From Pontibacter mangrovi (GTDB taxonomy: Bacteria; Bacteroidota; Bacteroidia; Cytophagales; Hymenobacteraceae), in contig NZ_VFRQ01000007.1 of NCBI RefSeq assembly GCF_006385705.1, forward strand, positions 62,001 to 126,000: 64,000 bases of DNA, read 5' to 3'. The translations under genes and the position numbers were made by a program. Shown piece by piece: positions 36,377-46,982 of the stretch; the first letter of the stretch is position 1; every line of letters starts with the position of its first letter. The notes under the pieces were generated by a model. The model saw only the letters and a list, made by a program, of their open reading frames with translations, searched no databases and had not been told where the DNA came from.

Positions 36377-37751
36377 ACTTCTCCAGTCTTCGGTACAGCG
36401 CGCCGCGGCTCAGGCCCAGTTCTTTGGCTGCCTTGGAGATGTTGCCTTCGTGCTTCTGCAGCGCCCGTTGCACCGCTTCCCGCTCCAGGTCGTCCAGGTC
36501 CAGGGTTTGGGCAGATACGGCAGGCGCAGCGGGCGTTGCCTCTTCTGCCAGGAAGAAAAAGTCATCGGCTTGCAATTCCCGGTTGTCGCTCATAATCGAG
36601 GCCCGCTCCAGGGCATGCTGCAGCTCCCGCACGTTGCCTGGCCAGCTATAGCGGCGCAGGCGGGCCAGGGCCGACTCGCCGAGGCGTTTTACCGGCTGTT
36701 TATACTTTTGGGCATACACCTGCAGAAAGTGCGAGGCAAAAAGGGGCAGGTCGTCCAGGCGCTCGCGCAAGGGCGGCAGGTGCAGCTCCACCGTGTTGAT
36801 GCGATACAACAGGTCTTGCCGAAACTCGCCGCGCTGCACCATTTCTTTCAGCGGCATGTTGGTAGCGCAGATAAGGCGCACGTTTACCGGAATAGGTTTA
36901 TTAGTGCCCACGCGCACCACCTCGCGCCGCTGCAGCACCGTCAACAGCTTGGCCTGCATCGCCGGCGACAGGTTACCAATCTCGTCCAGAAACAGGGTGC
37001 CGCCATTCGCCGCCTCTATCCGGCCCACCCGGTCTTCTTTTGCATCGGTAAAGGCTCCTTTTTTGTGGCCAAACAACTCGCTCTCAAACAAGGACTCCGT
37101 GATGGCGCCCATATCCACGGTTACAAACACCTTGTCGGCCCGCAAGGAGCGCTCATGTATGGTGCGGGCAATTACCTCTTTGCCGGTGCCGTTCTCACCC
37201 AATAAAAGTATGTCGGCGTCGGTTTTCGCTACTTTATTGATAATGGAAAACAGCTGGCGCATGGCCTTGCTGTCGCCTTGAATGATATTTTTGCCGCTGC
37301 TAAGCTGGGAGTTGAGGGTGCGGTTCACTTCTTTCAGCTGGCTTACCTCTTTGTAGGAGCTGCGCAGCCTGGACGCCGCCGACAGCGTGGCGATAAGCTT
37401 TTCGTTCTGCCAGGGTTTCAGCACAAAGTCAGTGGCGCCTTCCTTCAGCGCCTTCACCGCCATCTCCACATCGCCGTAGGCAGTGATCATCACCACCACC
37501 GCCGAAGGGTCATACTTTAATATCTCCTTAAGCCAATAAAACCCCTCCTGGCCGCTGGTAATGTCCTGGCTGAAGTTCATGTCGAGCAGGATGAGGTCAA
37601 AGTCTTCGTTGGAGAGCAGGTAAGGGATCTTTTTCGGGTTCTTTTCCATGACAACTTCCTTGGCGTGGCGCTTCAGCAGCATTTTAGCTGAGAAAAGTAC
37701 GTCCTCATTATCATCGATCACCAGGATCCGCCCCAGGTTTTGTTCTTCCAT
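36366..37751 (-). CDS. Sigma-54-dependent response regulator (NtrC family)
   Basis: A 461-residue activator: receiver (D13, D14, phospho-acceptor D57), AAA+ domain with Walker A GENGTGKE, the sigma-54 contact loop as GAFTDA rather than GAFTGA, and FLDEIG, then a C-terminal Fis-type helix-turn-helix (GNISKAAKELGLSRGALYRRLEKY). It activates RNA polymerase with sigma-54 from upstream enhancers. Paired palindromes lie on the divergent side at 37862-37898, upstream of the FtsX permease, the likely target. The kinase gene overlaps its end. Confidence 0.92.
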   Translation of the reverse strand: MEEQNLGRILVIDDNEDVLFSAKMLLKRHAKEVVMEKNPKKIPYLLSNEDFDLILLDMNFSQDITSGQEGFYWLKEILKYDPSAVVVMITAYGDVEMAVKALKEGATDFVLKPWQNEKLIATLSAASRLRSSYKEVSQLKEVNRTLNSQLSSGKNIIQGDSKAMRQLFSIINKVAKTDADILLLGENGTGKEVIARTIHERSLRADKVFVTVDMGAITESLFESELFGHKKGAFTDAKEDRVGRIEAANGGTLFLDEIGNLSPAMQAKLLTVLQRREVVRVGTNKPIPVNVRLICATNMPLKEMVQRGEFRQDLLYRINTVELHLPPLRERLDDLPLFASHFLQVYAQKYKQPVKRLGESALARLRRYSWPGNVRELQHALERASIMSDNRELQADDFFFLAEEATPAAPAVSAQTLDLDDLEREAVQRALQKHEGNISKAAKELGLSRGALYRRLEKYEL

Positions 37752-37861
37752 AGTTTGTCTGTTTGATTGCAGTGTGCATGCTCAGCAACTACAGTAAAAT
37801 ACTGTGCCAGCTTTATACTTAACCAATTTAAAGAAATTAGCGCACAAAGTATAACTTGAGG

Positions 37862-37898
37862 TGTCCGGCCATGGACAGAAAGTGTCCGGCAGTGGACA
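37862..37898 (+). promoter_or_regulatory. Tandem palindromes TGTCC-N6-GGACA, predicted enhancer
   Basis: Two copies, at 37862-37877 and 37883-37898, 21 bp apart or two helical turns. Each is an inverted repeat of TGTCC and GGACA. Position about 75-90 bp upstream of a sigma-54-like promoter fits enhancer sites of an NtrC-family regulator. Confidence 0.6.
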
Positions 37899-37951
37899 TA
37901 GCAGAATACCTATACTTGTAAAAGCGCAGCCGCAGCCCGCTTTTATGGCTT

Positions 37952-37967
37952 TGGCACAGGTATTGGC
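37952..37967 (+). promoter_or_regulatory. Sigma-54-like promoter for the FtsX permease
   Basis: TGGCAC (-24 element), 5 bp, then TTGGC in place of the -12 consensus TTGC. One base departs from the GG-N10-GC rule. It lies 50 bp before the permease ATG. Confidence 0.45.
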
Positions 37968-38016
37968 CATGGGTTGAGTAGATAAACGAATCTGCTACCT
38001 ATCAAAGACTGAAACT

Positions 38017-40419
38017 ATGTTAAAAATGTACTTCCTCACTGCTGCCCGGTCGCTGTGGCGCAACAAGAGCTACAGCCTGCTAAACGTAGCCGGTTTGGCG
38101 CTGGGCATCACCTGCAGCATCCTGCTGTTCCTTGTCATCCAGTACCAGCTCAGCTACGACAGCTTCCATACCAAGGCAGACAGGATCTACCGCCTCAATG
38201 TGGATTTCCCGGAGCGGGATTTCCATACGCCTGCCTCGCATTTCCCGCTCCCGGAGCTGATGCGCAGCAACGGCAACCTGGGGCTTGAGGAGGTGACGCA
38301 GATGGTGGGCAGAACCGGCGCACAGATAAACATAGCCGCCGATGGGGATACTCCGCCAAAAAAGTTTCTGGAAGACAGCAACATCGGGTTTGTAGAGCCA
38401 TCCTTCTTCAGCATCTTCGACTTTAACACCGGCCCCATCAACCCTGCGCCATACTTTAAGGAGCCCAATGTGGTGGTGCTCACGCAAAGCCTGGCCGACA
38501 AATATTTTCCGGAGGAGAACCCGGTGGGAAAAGTGATCCGGTACAACAACCAGTATAACCTGAAGGTGGTGTCGGTGATGCCGGACATGCCGGGTAACAC
38601 GGAGTTCCCGTTCGTGATGCTGGTTTCCTATAAAACGCTGAAAAACGAGCTGTCAGATGATTGGGGCAACCTCTCCAGCGACCACCAGACCTATGCGCTC
38701 CTGCCAAAGCAAATGAGCCCGGAGACTGCGCAGGAGGCGGTAAACAGTTTTGTGGCAAAACACAACGATCAGAAAGACTTGCGCAACAGCATGGTCTATA
38801 TGTTGCAGCCGCTTAACGACCTCCATCACAACCCCAGCTACTACGGGGGCTTTGCCCAGACACCAGTTTCCAGGGAGATGCTGCTGGCAATGGCGGCAGT
38901 TGGCATCGTGCTGCTGCTCACGGCCTGCATCAACTTTATAAACCTAGCCACTGCCCAGGCCATTAAGCGCGCCAAAGAAGTAGGTATCCGGAAAGTACTG
39001 GGCAGTAACCGCTGGCAACTCGTGCTGCAGTTCATGAGCGAGACGCTACTGATTGTGGTTTCGGCTTCCCTGTTCTCGATCATACTTGTGGAGTTGGCGC
39101 TGCCCCACCTAAACGAGCTGCTGGACCTGCAAATTACGTTCAGCCTGCTTGATAACAAGGTATTGCTGCTGTTCCTGATAGCACAAGCCCTACTTGTCAC
39201 CCTCTTCGCCGGCTTCTACCCAGCCTTTGTATTATCAGGCTTTGAGCCTACCACTGCCCTTAAAAGCCGCATGAGCATGCAGCGTGTCGGCGGGATCTCC
39301 CTTCGCCAGGTGCTGGTGGTGCTGCAGTTTACCATCTGCCAGGTACTGATCATCTGCACTTTTCTGGTAAACGAGCAAATGAATTTTTTCCGGAGCAAGC
39401 CGCTTGGCTTTGACAAAGAGGCGGTCGTACTAGTAACGCTCCCGCGGGAAACGAGTCGAAAAATGCAGGCCCTGCGCCAGGAGCTGCTCAGCAATCCGGC
39501 AGTGCGCGAAGTAAGCTTCGGCTCGGATGCGCCCTCCTCTGGCAACATCAGCTATGGCAACTTCTACTTTAACCATGCTTCGGAAGACGAGGGCTTCCAG
39601 ATCCATAAGAAGTTTGCGGATAAATATTACTTTCAACTGTACGACATGCACTTTCTGGCCGGCAATGCCTATGCCAACGCCGACTCGCTGCAGTACATGG
39701 TTATCAATGATGCCCTGCGCCGAAAGCTTGGGCTGAAAACACCTGAAGAGGCACTGGGCAAAAACTTATCCTTCGGAGGGAAGCAATTCTCAGGGCCAAT
39801 TGTGGGAGTAGTGGATGACTTTCACCAGTCTTCCCTGGCCGTGCCCATCGAGCCGCTGGTCATCACCAAGAACCCGGTTGACTATGTGACGCTTTCGGTT
39901 AAAATCAATATGGCGCAGAAGCAGGAAGCGCTGCAGCACCTGGAGCAGCTGTGGGATAAAGTATACCCGGATGATGTATTCAGCTATCAGTTTCTAGATG
40001 AAAGCATTGCCCAGTTTTACGAGGATGAGGCACGGCAAAATACGCTTTTCAAGGTCTTCTCTGTCATCGCGATCTTTATCGGCTGCCTTGGCTTGTATGG
40101 TTTGGTGGCTTTTATGGCTGCCCAGCGTACCAAAGAAGTAGGCATTCGCAAAGTCATGGGTGCCTCCGTCTTCCATATCACTGCCCTTTTCTCCAAAGAG
40201 TTTGTAAAGCTGGTGATGATAGCCTTTTTACTGGCCGTGCCCATTGCCTACTACCTCATGGACCTGTGGCTGCAGGACTACTCTTACAGAATCTCGATCA
40301 GCTACTGGCCTTTTATTATGGCAGGCTTTGCCACGCTGGCCATTGCCCTGATAACCATGAGCACCCAGGCGGTGAAGGCTGCCCTGGCCAATCCGGTACT
40401 TTCGCTGAAAACAGAGTAA
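38017..40419 (+). CDS. FtsX/MacB-type ABC transporter permease
   Basis: An 800-residue permease with a duplicated layout: N-terminal helix and MacB-type periplasmic domain, three helices around 285-420 with the AIKRAKEVGIRKVLG coupling motif, then a second helix, periplasmic domain and three helices with AAQRTKEVGIRKVMGAS. Such proteins transmit ATPase movement to periplasmic substrates, antibiotics or lipoproteins. No ABC ATPase gene is adjacent, so it probably shares one encoded elsewhere. Its promoter region carries sigma-54-type signals facing the adjacent regulator, suggesting inducible control by that two-component system. Confidence 0.88.
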   Translation: MLKMYFLTAARSLWRNKSYSLLNVAGLALGITCSILLFLVIQYQLSYDSFHTKADRIYRLNVDFPERDFHTPASHFPLPELMRSNGNLGLEEVTQMVGRTGAQINIAADGDTPPKKFLEDSNIGFVEPSFFSIFDFNTGPINPAPYFKEPNVVVLTQSLADKYFPEENPVGKVIRYNNQYNLKVVSVMPDMPGNTEFPFVMLVSYKTLKNELSDDWGNLSSDHQTYALLPKQMSPETAQEAVNSFVAKHNDQKDLRNSMVYMLQPLNDLHHNPSYYGGFAQTPVSREMLLAMAAVGIVLLLTACINFINLATAQAIKRAKEVGIRKVLGSNRWQLVLQFMSETLLIVVSASLFSIILVELALPHLNELLDLQITFSLLDNKVLLLFLIAQALLVTLFAGFYPAFVLSGFEPTTALKSRMSMQRVGGISLRQVLVVLQFTICQVLIICTFLVNEQMNFFRSKPLGFDKEAVVLVTLPRETSRKMQALRQELLSNPAVREVSFGSDAPSSGNISYGNFYFNHASEDEGFQIHKKFADKYYFQLYDMHFLAGNAYANADSLQYMVINDALRRKLGLKTPEEALGKNLSFGGKQFSGPIVGVVDDFHQSSLAVPIEPLVITKNPVDYVTLSVKINMAQKQEALQHLEQLWDKVYPDDVFSYQFLDESIAQFYEDEARQNTLFKVFSVIAIFIGCLGLYGLVAFMAAQRTKEVGIRKVMGASVFHITALFSKEFVKLVMIAFLLAVPIAYYLMDLWLQDYSYRISISYWPFIMAGFATLAIALITMSTQAVKAALANPVLSLKTE

Positions 40420-40430
40420 AGTATACATAA

Positions 40431-40470
40431 CCACAGCGGGAGCCACTGCACAAGGTGGCTCCCGCTGTGG
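40431..40470. terminator. 16-bp perfect hairpin after the permease
   Basis: Arms ccacagcgggagccac and complement around an 8-nt loop. The following sequence is tattataaaa, so a strict U-tract is missing, but it lies between convergent genes and probably terminates both. Confidence 0.6.
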
Positions 40471-40499
40471 TATTATAAAACGCTGTGCTACGTATAAGC

Positions 40500-41225
40500 T
40501 TAGTAATTCACTTCCGTTGCCGGTACGTCCACTAGTATAAAAGTAGCCTCTGCGCTGCCATGCAGGCTCACCACTTCCTGCTCCTCCAGCCGTACCTGGT
40601 CTCCAGCCTCTACCTCCACGTTATTCACCAGCAGCTCTCCCGTCAAAACATACACCAGCGACTTGCGCAGCTTAAATGTCTTTAAGTCGATCTCTTCGCC
40701 CTGCCCCACATTGCCATAGTATACTGTAGAGTTTGAGTTGAGGTAGGCCACGTTCTCCAGCACCTTTTGCCCGGTTACCAGCGGCACCAGTTTGTTTTTA
40801 TACTTGCCATCCATGAAATCAATGTTCATGTGCTCGTACGAAGGCGCCAAGCCGCGCTTGTTAGGCAAAAACCATAGCTGAAGCACCTCTGCCAGGTTCT
40901 CCTTCTCATTTGTTTCGGAGTGCGTATAGCCGGTGCCGGCGGTCATGCGCTGCACATCACCTGCTTTCAGCACGGTTTCGTTCCCGATGTTGTCTTTGTG
41001 CGTCAGTTCCCCGTCCAGCACTACGGTAACCACCTCCATCTCCGCGTGCGGGTGCTGCGGAAATCCATTGTGGCCTTTTATTCTGTCGTGGTTGAACACA
41101 CGCAGCGGGCCAAACTGCACGTTGGAAGGATCATAATAATCGGCAAAAGAGAAAAGGTAGTTAGACTGCAGCCAGTCGCCTATCTTAGCCGAATGTTGCT
41201 CCGAGGCAGGTATAAGTTTTATCAT
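40500..41225 (-). CDS. Pirin family protein
   Basis: A 241-residue two-cupin pirin (YhhW type). The metal site is PQHPHAEMEVV and GTGYTHSETN (two His, one His and one Glu). VFNHDRIKGHNGFPQHPH and VLQLWFLPNKRGLAPSYE are family signatures. Some members oxidise quercetin or modulate enzymes; the role here is undefined. It is monocistronic, transcribed leftward. Confidence 0.87.
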   Translation of the reverse strand: MIKLIPASEQHSAKIGDWLQSNYLFSFADYYDPSNVQFGPLRVFNHDRIKGHNGFPQHPHAEMEVVTVVLDGELTHKDNIGNETVLKAGDVQRMTAGTGYTHSETNEKENLAEVLQLWFLPNKRGLAPSYEHMNIDFMDGKYKNKLVPLVTGQKVLENVAYLNSNSTVYYGNVGQGEEIDLKTFKLRKSLVYVLTGELLVNNVEVEAGDQVRLEEQEVVSLHGSAEATFILVDVPATEVNY

Positions 41226-41342
41226 GTTTGCGTTGGTTAGGTGCTCATTCAGAGAAAAACCGGCAAGGCCAGTTTCTGAATGCCTTTACGTGAAGAGCCA
41301 TATACTTGTTAAAAAATGCCCCTGCCAGGGAGCTACACGCAT

Positions 41343-41385
41343 AAAAAAGCCTGGCGCCGCAAGGTAGCAGCGCCAGGCTCTAAGT
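41343..41385 (-). terminator. Terminator of the XRE-S24 gene
   Basis: Stem agcctggcgc / gcgccaggct (10 bp) with a 12-nt loop. The minus-strand continuation is TTTTTTAT. It lies 15 bp past the stop. Confidence 0.8.
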
Positions 41386-41400
41386 AAAAATCTATAGGCT

Positions 41401-42186
41401 CTACTCTGCCTTCTTCAGTTTTTGTACCTCTTTCTGAAGATCCAGCACGATGCTGGATAGTTTATTCAGCGACAGGTCGGCAATCGGGAAAGTGGAGCTG
41501 ATATAAGACCTGGCCTCCCAAATCTCCAGCACATCCTCAACATGCACCTCATAAGGGGAATAAACGGGGTTATCGGAGTGCAGGTGCAGCGTAGAGGCAT
41601 CTTTAATCTTATTGAAGACGCGCTTAAACACAACACCCTCTTTCTGGCTCACGATAATGCACGGCGTGCCGTCTTTTATGCTGCCCCAATCCTCTATAAA
41701 GCGACCAACGATCACAGTGCCCGAGGCAATCGGCAGCATGGAGTCGCCGCTGATTTCGAAGGCGCGGTAGGTCCCGCCGCTGCCCAGCATAGGCAAACGG
41801 AAGCGCGGCAGCTCTTCCATAAACTCAGCATCGGCATAGCCATTCAGGTAACCTGCGCTGGCTTTATAAGGCACTAATTCGATATTTTCTTTTTCCTCCT
41901 GGTCCACGGTAATGGCCAGCACACGTAGCTTGCCTCCATTGGCTCTGTCTGCGCCGTCTGCTGCACCAGTAACGCCCTCCTTCAGCATGTCCCGCGTCAC
42001 CAATTCATCCAGCGACACCTGAAACAGCTTGGCTACATTTACCAATGTACTTAGCTTAGGCTCTGCCCTGCCCTCCTCATAGGCTCCAACCAAAGAGCGC
42101 TTGATCTCCAACTTCTCGGCAAGCTGTGCCTGCGTATAGCCTGCCTGCTTGCGCAAATGCCTGATATTAGATGTCACTAACTGCAT
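41401..42186 (-). CDS. XRE-family repressor with S24 (LexA-like) autoprotease domain
   Basis: A 261-residue regulator. The N-terminal helix-turn-helix (about 6-62: RKQAGYTQAQLAEKLEIKRS) joins a peptidase S24 domain with Ser149 (SGDSMLP) and Lys188 (VVFKRV). A possible self-cleavage Ala-Gly bond lies at 111-112 (KASAGYL). A C-terminal coiled segment follows. It could be an SOS or stress-responsive repressor, or a domesticated phage repressor; no phage genes are near. A perfect palindrome 84-103 bp upstream (42270-42289) is a candidate autoregulatory operator. Confidence 0.82.
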   Translation of the reverse strand: MQLVTSNIRHLRKQAGYTQAQLAEKLEIKRSLVGAYEEGRAEPKLSTLVNVAKLFQVSLDELVTRDMLKEGVTGAADGADRANGGKLRVLAITVDQEEKENIELVPYKASAGYLNGYADAEFMEELPRFRLPMLGSGGTYRAFEISGDSMLPIASGTVIVGRFIEDWGSIKDGTPCIIVSQKEGVVFKRVFNKIKDASTLHLHSDNPVYSPYEVHVEDVLEIWEARSYISSTFPIADLSLNKLSSIVLDLQKEVQKLKKAE

Positions 42187-42735
42187 AGTTGCTCTTTTTA
42201 GTTACTGCAGCCGCCCACCGGGGGCTGCTTGGCGTAAAGCTACAAAACCTTTAGCACATATACTAATATATTTAGCACAATTGCTAAATATAAAGTTTAC
42301 AGGATTAATCCTTATCAAGGATATAATTTAATATTTTAAATAAAATTTCACCAACTATGCAAAGTACAACTTTTTATAAACTACAGCCAGCTACTATATT
42401 TGGAAATATGCAGTTTATACTTCACTTTTATTGCAAACTTAAAAATGAGCAAAAAAACGGATTAGATAATTTGAGAAACGACTACAACACTATCAAGCCA
42501 ATCACATCATAGTATAATCCTACAATAAAGGAACTAGTACTTGTAATAAAGCTATAGCCATTGCTTTACTAGGACATGCTTTGGTTCAATTTCATTAAAA
42601 AAGCAAAGCATAAAAAAATACAAGGCCAAGGAGGAAGTAGTGAACTTTTGAATAATTTCACCGGTTACGTAAGCTATAAAAATAGGTTTCAGCGATTACA
42701 TTAAATTTTTAGCCAATTACTTAATCTTTACAACA
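42187..42735. other. AT-rich divergent spacer
   Basis: This 549-bp region between the XRE-S24 repressor and the protease has no recognisable gene. It contains the TTTAGCA operator candidates (42250-42289), a minus-strand TAAGTTTG at about 42434, a TATACTT word near 42417 and otherwise low-complexity AT-rich DNA. Promoters for both flanking genes must lie here. Confidence 0.5.
42250..42289 (-). promoter_or_regulatory. Candidate operator ATTTAGCA-CAAT-TGCTAAAT plus half-site
   Basis: A perfect 8-bp-arm palindrome at 42270-42289 and a half-site TTTAGCACA at 42250-42258, offset by 21 bp. It lies 64-103 bp upstream of the XRE-S24 start codon. Confidence 0.5.
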
Positions 42736-44184
42736 ATGATTGCGAAGCGTGCCCTCCGATACTCTGTTGCACTCGGTGCACTGGTGGCCACTGTCACCCT
42801 AGCAGGATGCCAGAAAGAAGAACTGATGGATAACCAGTTCAACCAGCCCCTTGCCTCCCTGTCTCCTTCTAACGGGCAAGCCATAGAAGGCCAGTATATT
42901 GTGGTATTTAAAAACCAGGCGAGCCAAATGAGCGCCAGCCAAGACCTGAAAGCCTCTAAAGTGAGTGCACTGCGCATACGGGAGGATGTGCTGGCGAAGG
43001 CTAAGCTGAAGGCCAGCGAAGTACAGCAGGTATACGAAGGAGCCGTAAGTGGCTTTGCCGCGAAATTGAGCGCCGAGCAGGTAAATGAGCTTCGCCGAAA
43101 CCCTAATGTAGCGTATGTGGAGCAAGACCGCATCATCGCCTTGTCACCATCCTGGAAAGATACCGGCATCGCTACCAAAGGCGGTGGCAAAGGCAGCACC
43201 GACACTACCACCAAAGGGGGCGGAAAAGGCAACGGGAAAGGCCAAACAGACCCTACTCCTACCGAGCCAGCTCCTACTGATTCAACGACCACAGCGCCAG
43301 CCCCGACCGAGCCAGCTCCTGCTGACTCAACCGTCACGGATCCAACCCCGACCGATTCAACAAGCATAGAGCCGACACCAACGGAGCCTGCCGCCGCGTA
43401 CGCCGCTATCACGCCCCTTGAAGGTGAAACTGTTGCGTGGAATATTGAGCGTGTAGGTTATGGCGACGGTACCGGCAAGACTGTTTGGATCATTGACTCA
43501 GGCGTAGACACGGACCACCCGGACCTGAATGTGGACGTGGCGAGAAGCTACTCCTTTATCTATGGCAACCCGTCTATTGAGGACGGCTACGGGCACGGTA
43601 CTTCGGTTGCAGGCATCGTGGCAGCTAAAAACAACGGCTCCGGCATGATCGGTGTGGCGGCTAACGCCACGGTTGTAGCCCTCCGTGTGTTCGACGATGC
43701 AGGTGCAGGCTCTGTTTCCAGAGCGATCTCTGCGGTAAATTATGTCATCAACAATGCCAAGGCGGGTGATGTAGTGAACATGAGCCTCGGAAGCGGTATC
43801 TCCACTACCCTGGATCAGGCTGTGCAAGACGCTGCCGCTAAGGGAATTCTGTTCTCACTGGCTGCCGGCAACAGCAACGTAGATTGCTCTGGCACTTCTC
43901 CTGCACGCGTAAACGCACCGGGTGTGTACACCATCTCGGCCATGGACAGCTACAACGCACTGTGGGCATCATCTAACTTCGGGGCCGGTGTAGACTTTGC
44001 CGCTCCGGGCGTAGGCGTAACAGCCACCACTAAAAACGGTAGCATCGCAGGCGGTATGTATGGCACTTCCATGGCTACGCCACACGTGGCAGGTATACTT
44101 CTGCTTCGCGGCGAGGTGCTGAGCCAAGGGTACGTTACAGGTGACAAAGACACAACACCAGACCCTATCGCTTCTCTGGACTAA
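42736..44184 (+). CDS. Secreted subtilisin-like serine protease (S8), lipoprotein
   Basis: A 482-residue protease with lipobox TLAGC (Cys25), an inhibitor-I9 propeptide (about 52-135: QYIVVFKNQA to VAYVEQDR), a repetitive linker (about 146-219) and an S8 catalytic domain. The triad is D254 (IDSGVD), H287 (GHGTSVAG) and S445 (GTSMATPH), with N379 in AGNS. The linker repeats TKGGGKG and (P/A)PTEPAPTDST-like units, exactly where propeptide cleavage should occur. The lipobox suggests surface or outer-membrane anchoring of the propeptide, so the mature enzyme could be released. No T9SS C-terminal domain is evident. Confidence 0.9.
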   Translation: MIAKRALRYSVALGALVATVTLAGCQKEELMDNQFNQPLASLSPSNGQAIEGQYIVVFKNQASQMSASQDLKASKVSALRIREDVLAKAKLKASEVQQVYEGAVSGFAAKLSAEQVNELRRNPNVAYVEQDRIIALSPSWKDTGIATKGGGKGSTDTTTKGGGKGNGKGQTDPTPTEPAPTDSTTTAPAPTEPAPADSTVTDPTPTDSTSIEPTPTEPAAAYAAITPLEGETVAWNIERVGYGDGTGKTVWIIDSGVDTDHPDLNVDVARSYSFIYGNPSIEDGYGHGTSVAGIVAAKNNGSGMIGVAANATVVALRVFDDAGAGSVSRAISAVNYVINNAKAGDVVNMSLGSGISTTLDQAVQDAAAKGILFSLAAGNSNVDCSGTSPARVNAPGVYTISAMDSYNALWASSNFGAGVDFAAPGVGVTATTKNGSIAGGMYGTSMATPHVAGILLLRGEVLSQGYVTGDKDTTPDPIASLD

Positions 44185-44199
44185 CCGGAAGCACATAAT

Positions 44200-44252
44200 A
44201 AGTAAAAAGGAAGAGGCCTGCAGCAACTGCAGGCCTCTTCCTTTTTATACTT
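44200..44252. terminator. 20-bp perfect hairpin with TATACTT foot
   Basis: Arms 44204-44223 and 44227-44246 pair perfectly around a 3-nt loop (caa); A5 and T5 runs close both feet. The right foot continues as TTTTTATACTT and the left flank is AAGT. It serves the protease and recQ, which converge. Confidence 0.9.
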
Positions 44253-44263
44253 AAGCTCTAAAG

Positions 44264-46393
<2,130 letters not shown>

Positions 46394-46448
46394 ACCAAAT
46401 TCCTTAAGGGCTGCCGTTAAGCTGCAGCGCCCGCTTTTATCATACTTT

Positions 46449-46456
46449 CAAAGTTA
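46449..46456 (-). promoter_or_regulatory. Candidate -7 element (TAACTTTG) for recQ
   Basis: Minus-strand TAnnTTTG match 55 bp before the recQ ATG. No standard -33 seen. Confidence 0.4.
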
Positions 46457-46560
46457 CCCAAAAGTGCCCTGAAATACGAATGGCGCCACACCTTTTAGAC
46501 CGTTTATAACCCTTGAAAAATGATGCCGTACATCCTAACCAAACATAAAAAAACAAAGCT

Positions 46561-46896
46561 ATGAAATCTGAAATAACGAATAACCTGGAACACGTACTGG
46601 TAAAATGCATGACGGCCTGCGAGACTTGCGCCACACTCTGCCTGCAGGAAGACAATGTAAAGGAGATGGCCGGCTGCATTATGCTGGACCGCGACTGCGC
46701 CGATATCTGCATTACGACAGCCCGCTTCGTGGCCAGAAACTCGAAGCATGCCAAGCATGTGATGAAGGAATGTATCGAAATTTGCAAGAAATGTGAGGCA
46801 GAGTGCCGCCAGCACGAGCATGAGCACTGCCAGAAGTGCGCCGATGCCTGCCGTGAGTGCGCTGAGGCCTGTGAGAACTGGATGCAGCAAAAATAA
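46561..46896 (+). CDS. Cys-rich four-helix-bundle copper-storage-like protein (DUF326)
   Basis: A 111-residue cytosolic four-helix protein with 16 cysteines in CxxC and CxxxC spacing along helices (KCMTACETCATLC, GCIMLDRDCADIC, ECIEICKKCEAEC, HCQKCADACRECAEAC). This is the pattern of Csp3/DUF326 copper-storage proteins, whose cysteines line the bundle core and hold many Cu(I) ions. No signal peptide, so a cytosolic Csp3-like role is inferred. It is monocistronic, closed by a 27-bp hairpin. Confidence 0.87.
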   Translation: MKSEITNNLEHVLVKCMTACETCATLCLQEDNVKEMAGCIMLDRDCADICITTARFVARNSKHAKHVMKECIEICKKCEAECRQHEHEHCQKCADACRECAEACENWMQQK

Positions 46897-46913
46897 GCGA
46901 GAAAGTATAAAAT

Positions 46914-46972
46914 AAGTATAAAACCAGCGGGGCGTGCTTACAAGTTAAGCACGCCCCGCTGGTTTTATACTT
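46914..46972. terminator. 27-bp perfect hairpin bordered by AAGTATAAAA
   Basis: Left arm 46914-46940 and right arm 46946-46972 are perfect over 27 bp around loop caagt. The outer ends are AAGTATAAAACC and its complement, the same layout as the hairpin at 31013-31071. It separates the Csp-like gene from the convergent membrane protein gene. Confidence 0.9.
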
Positions 46973-46982
46973 TAAGGGCTCG

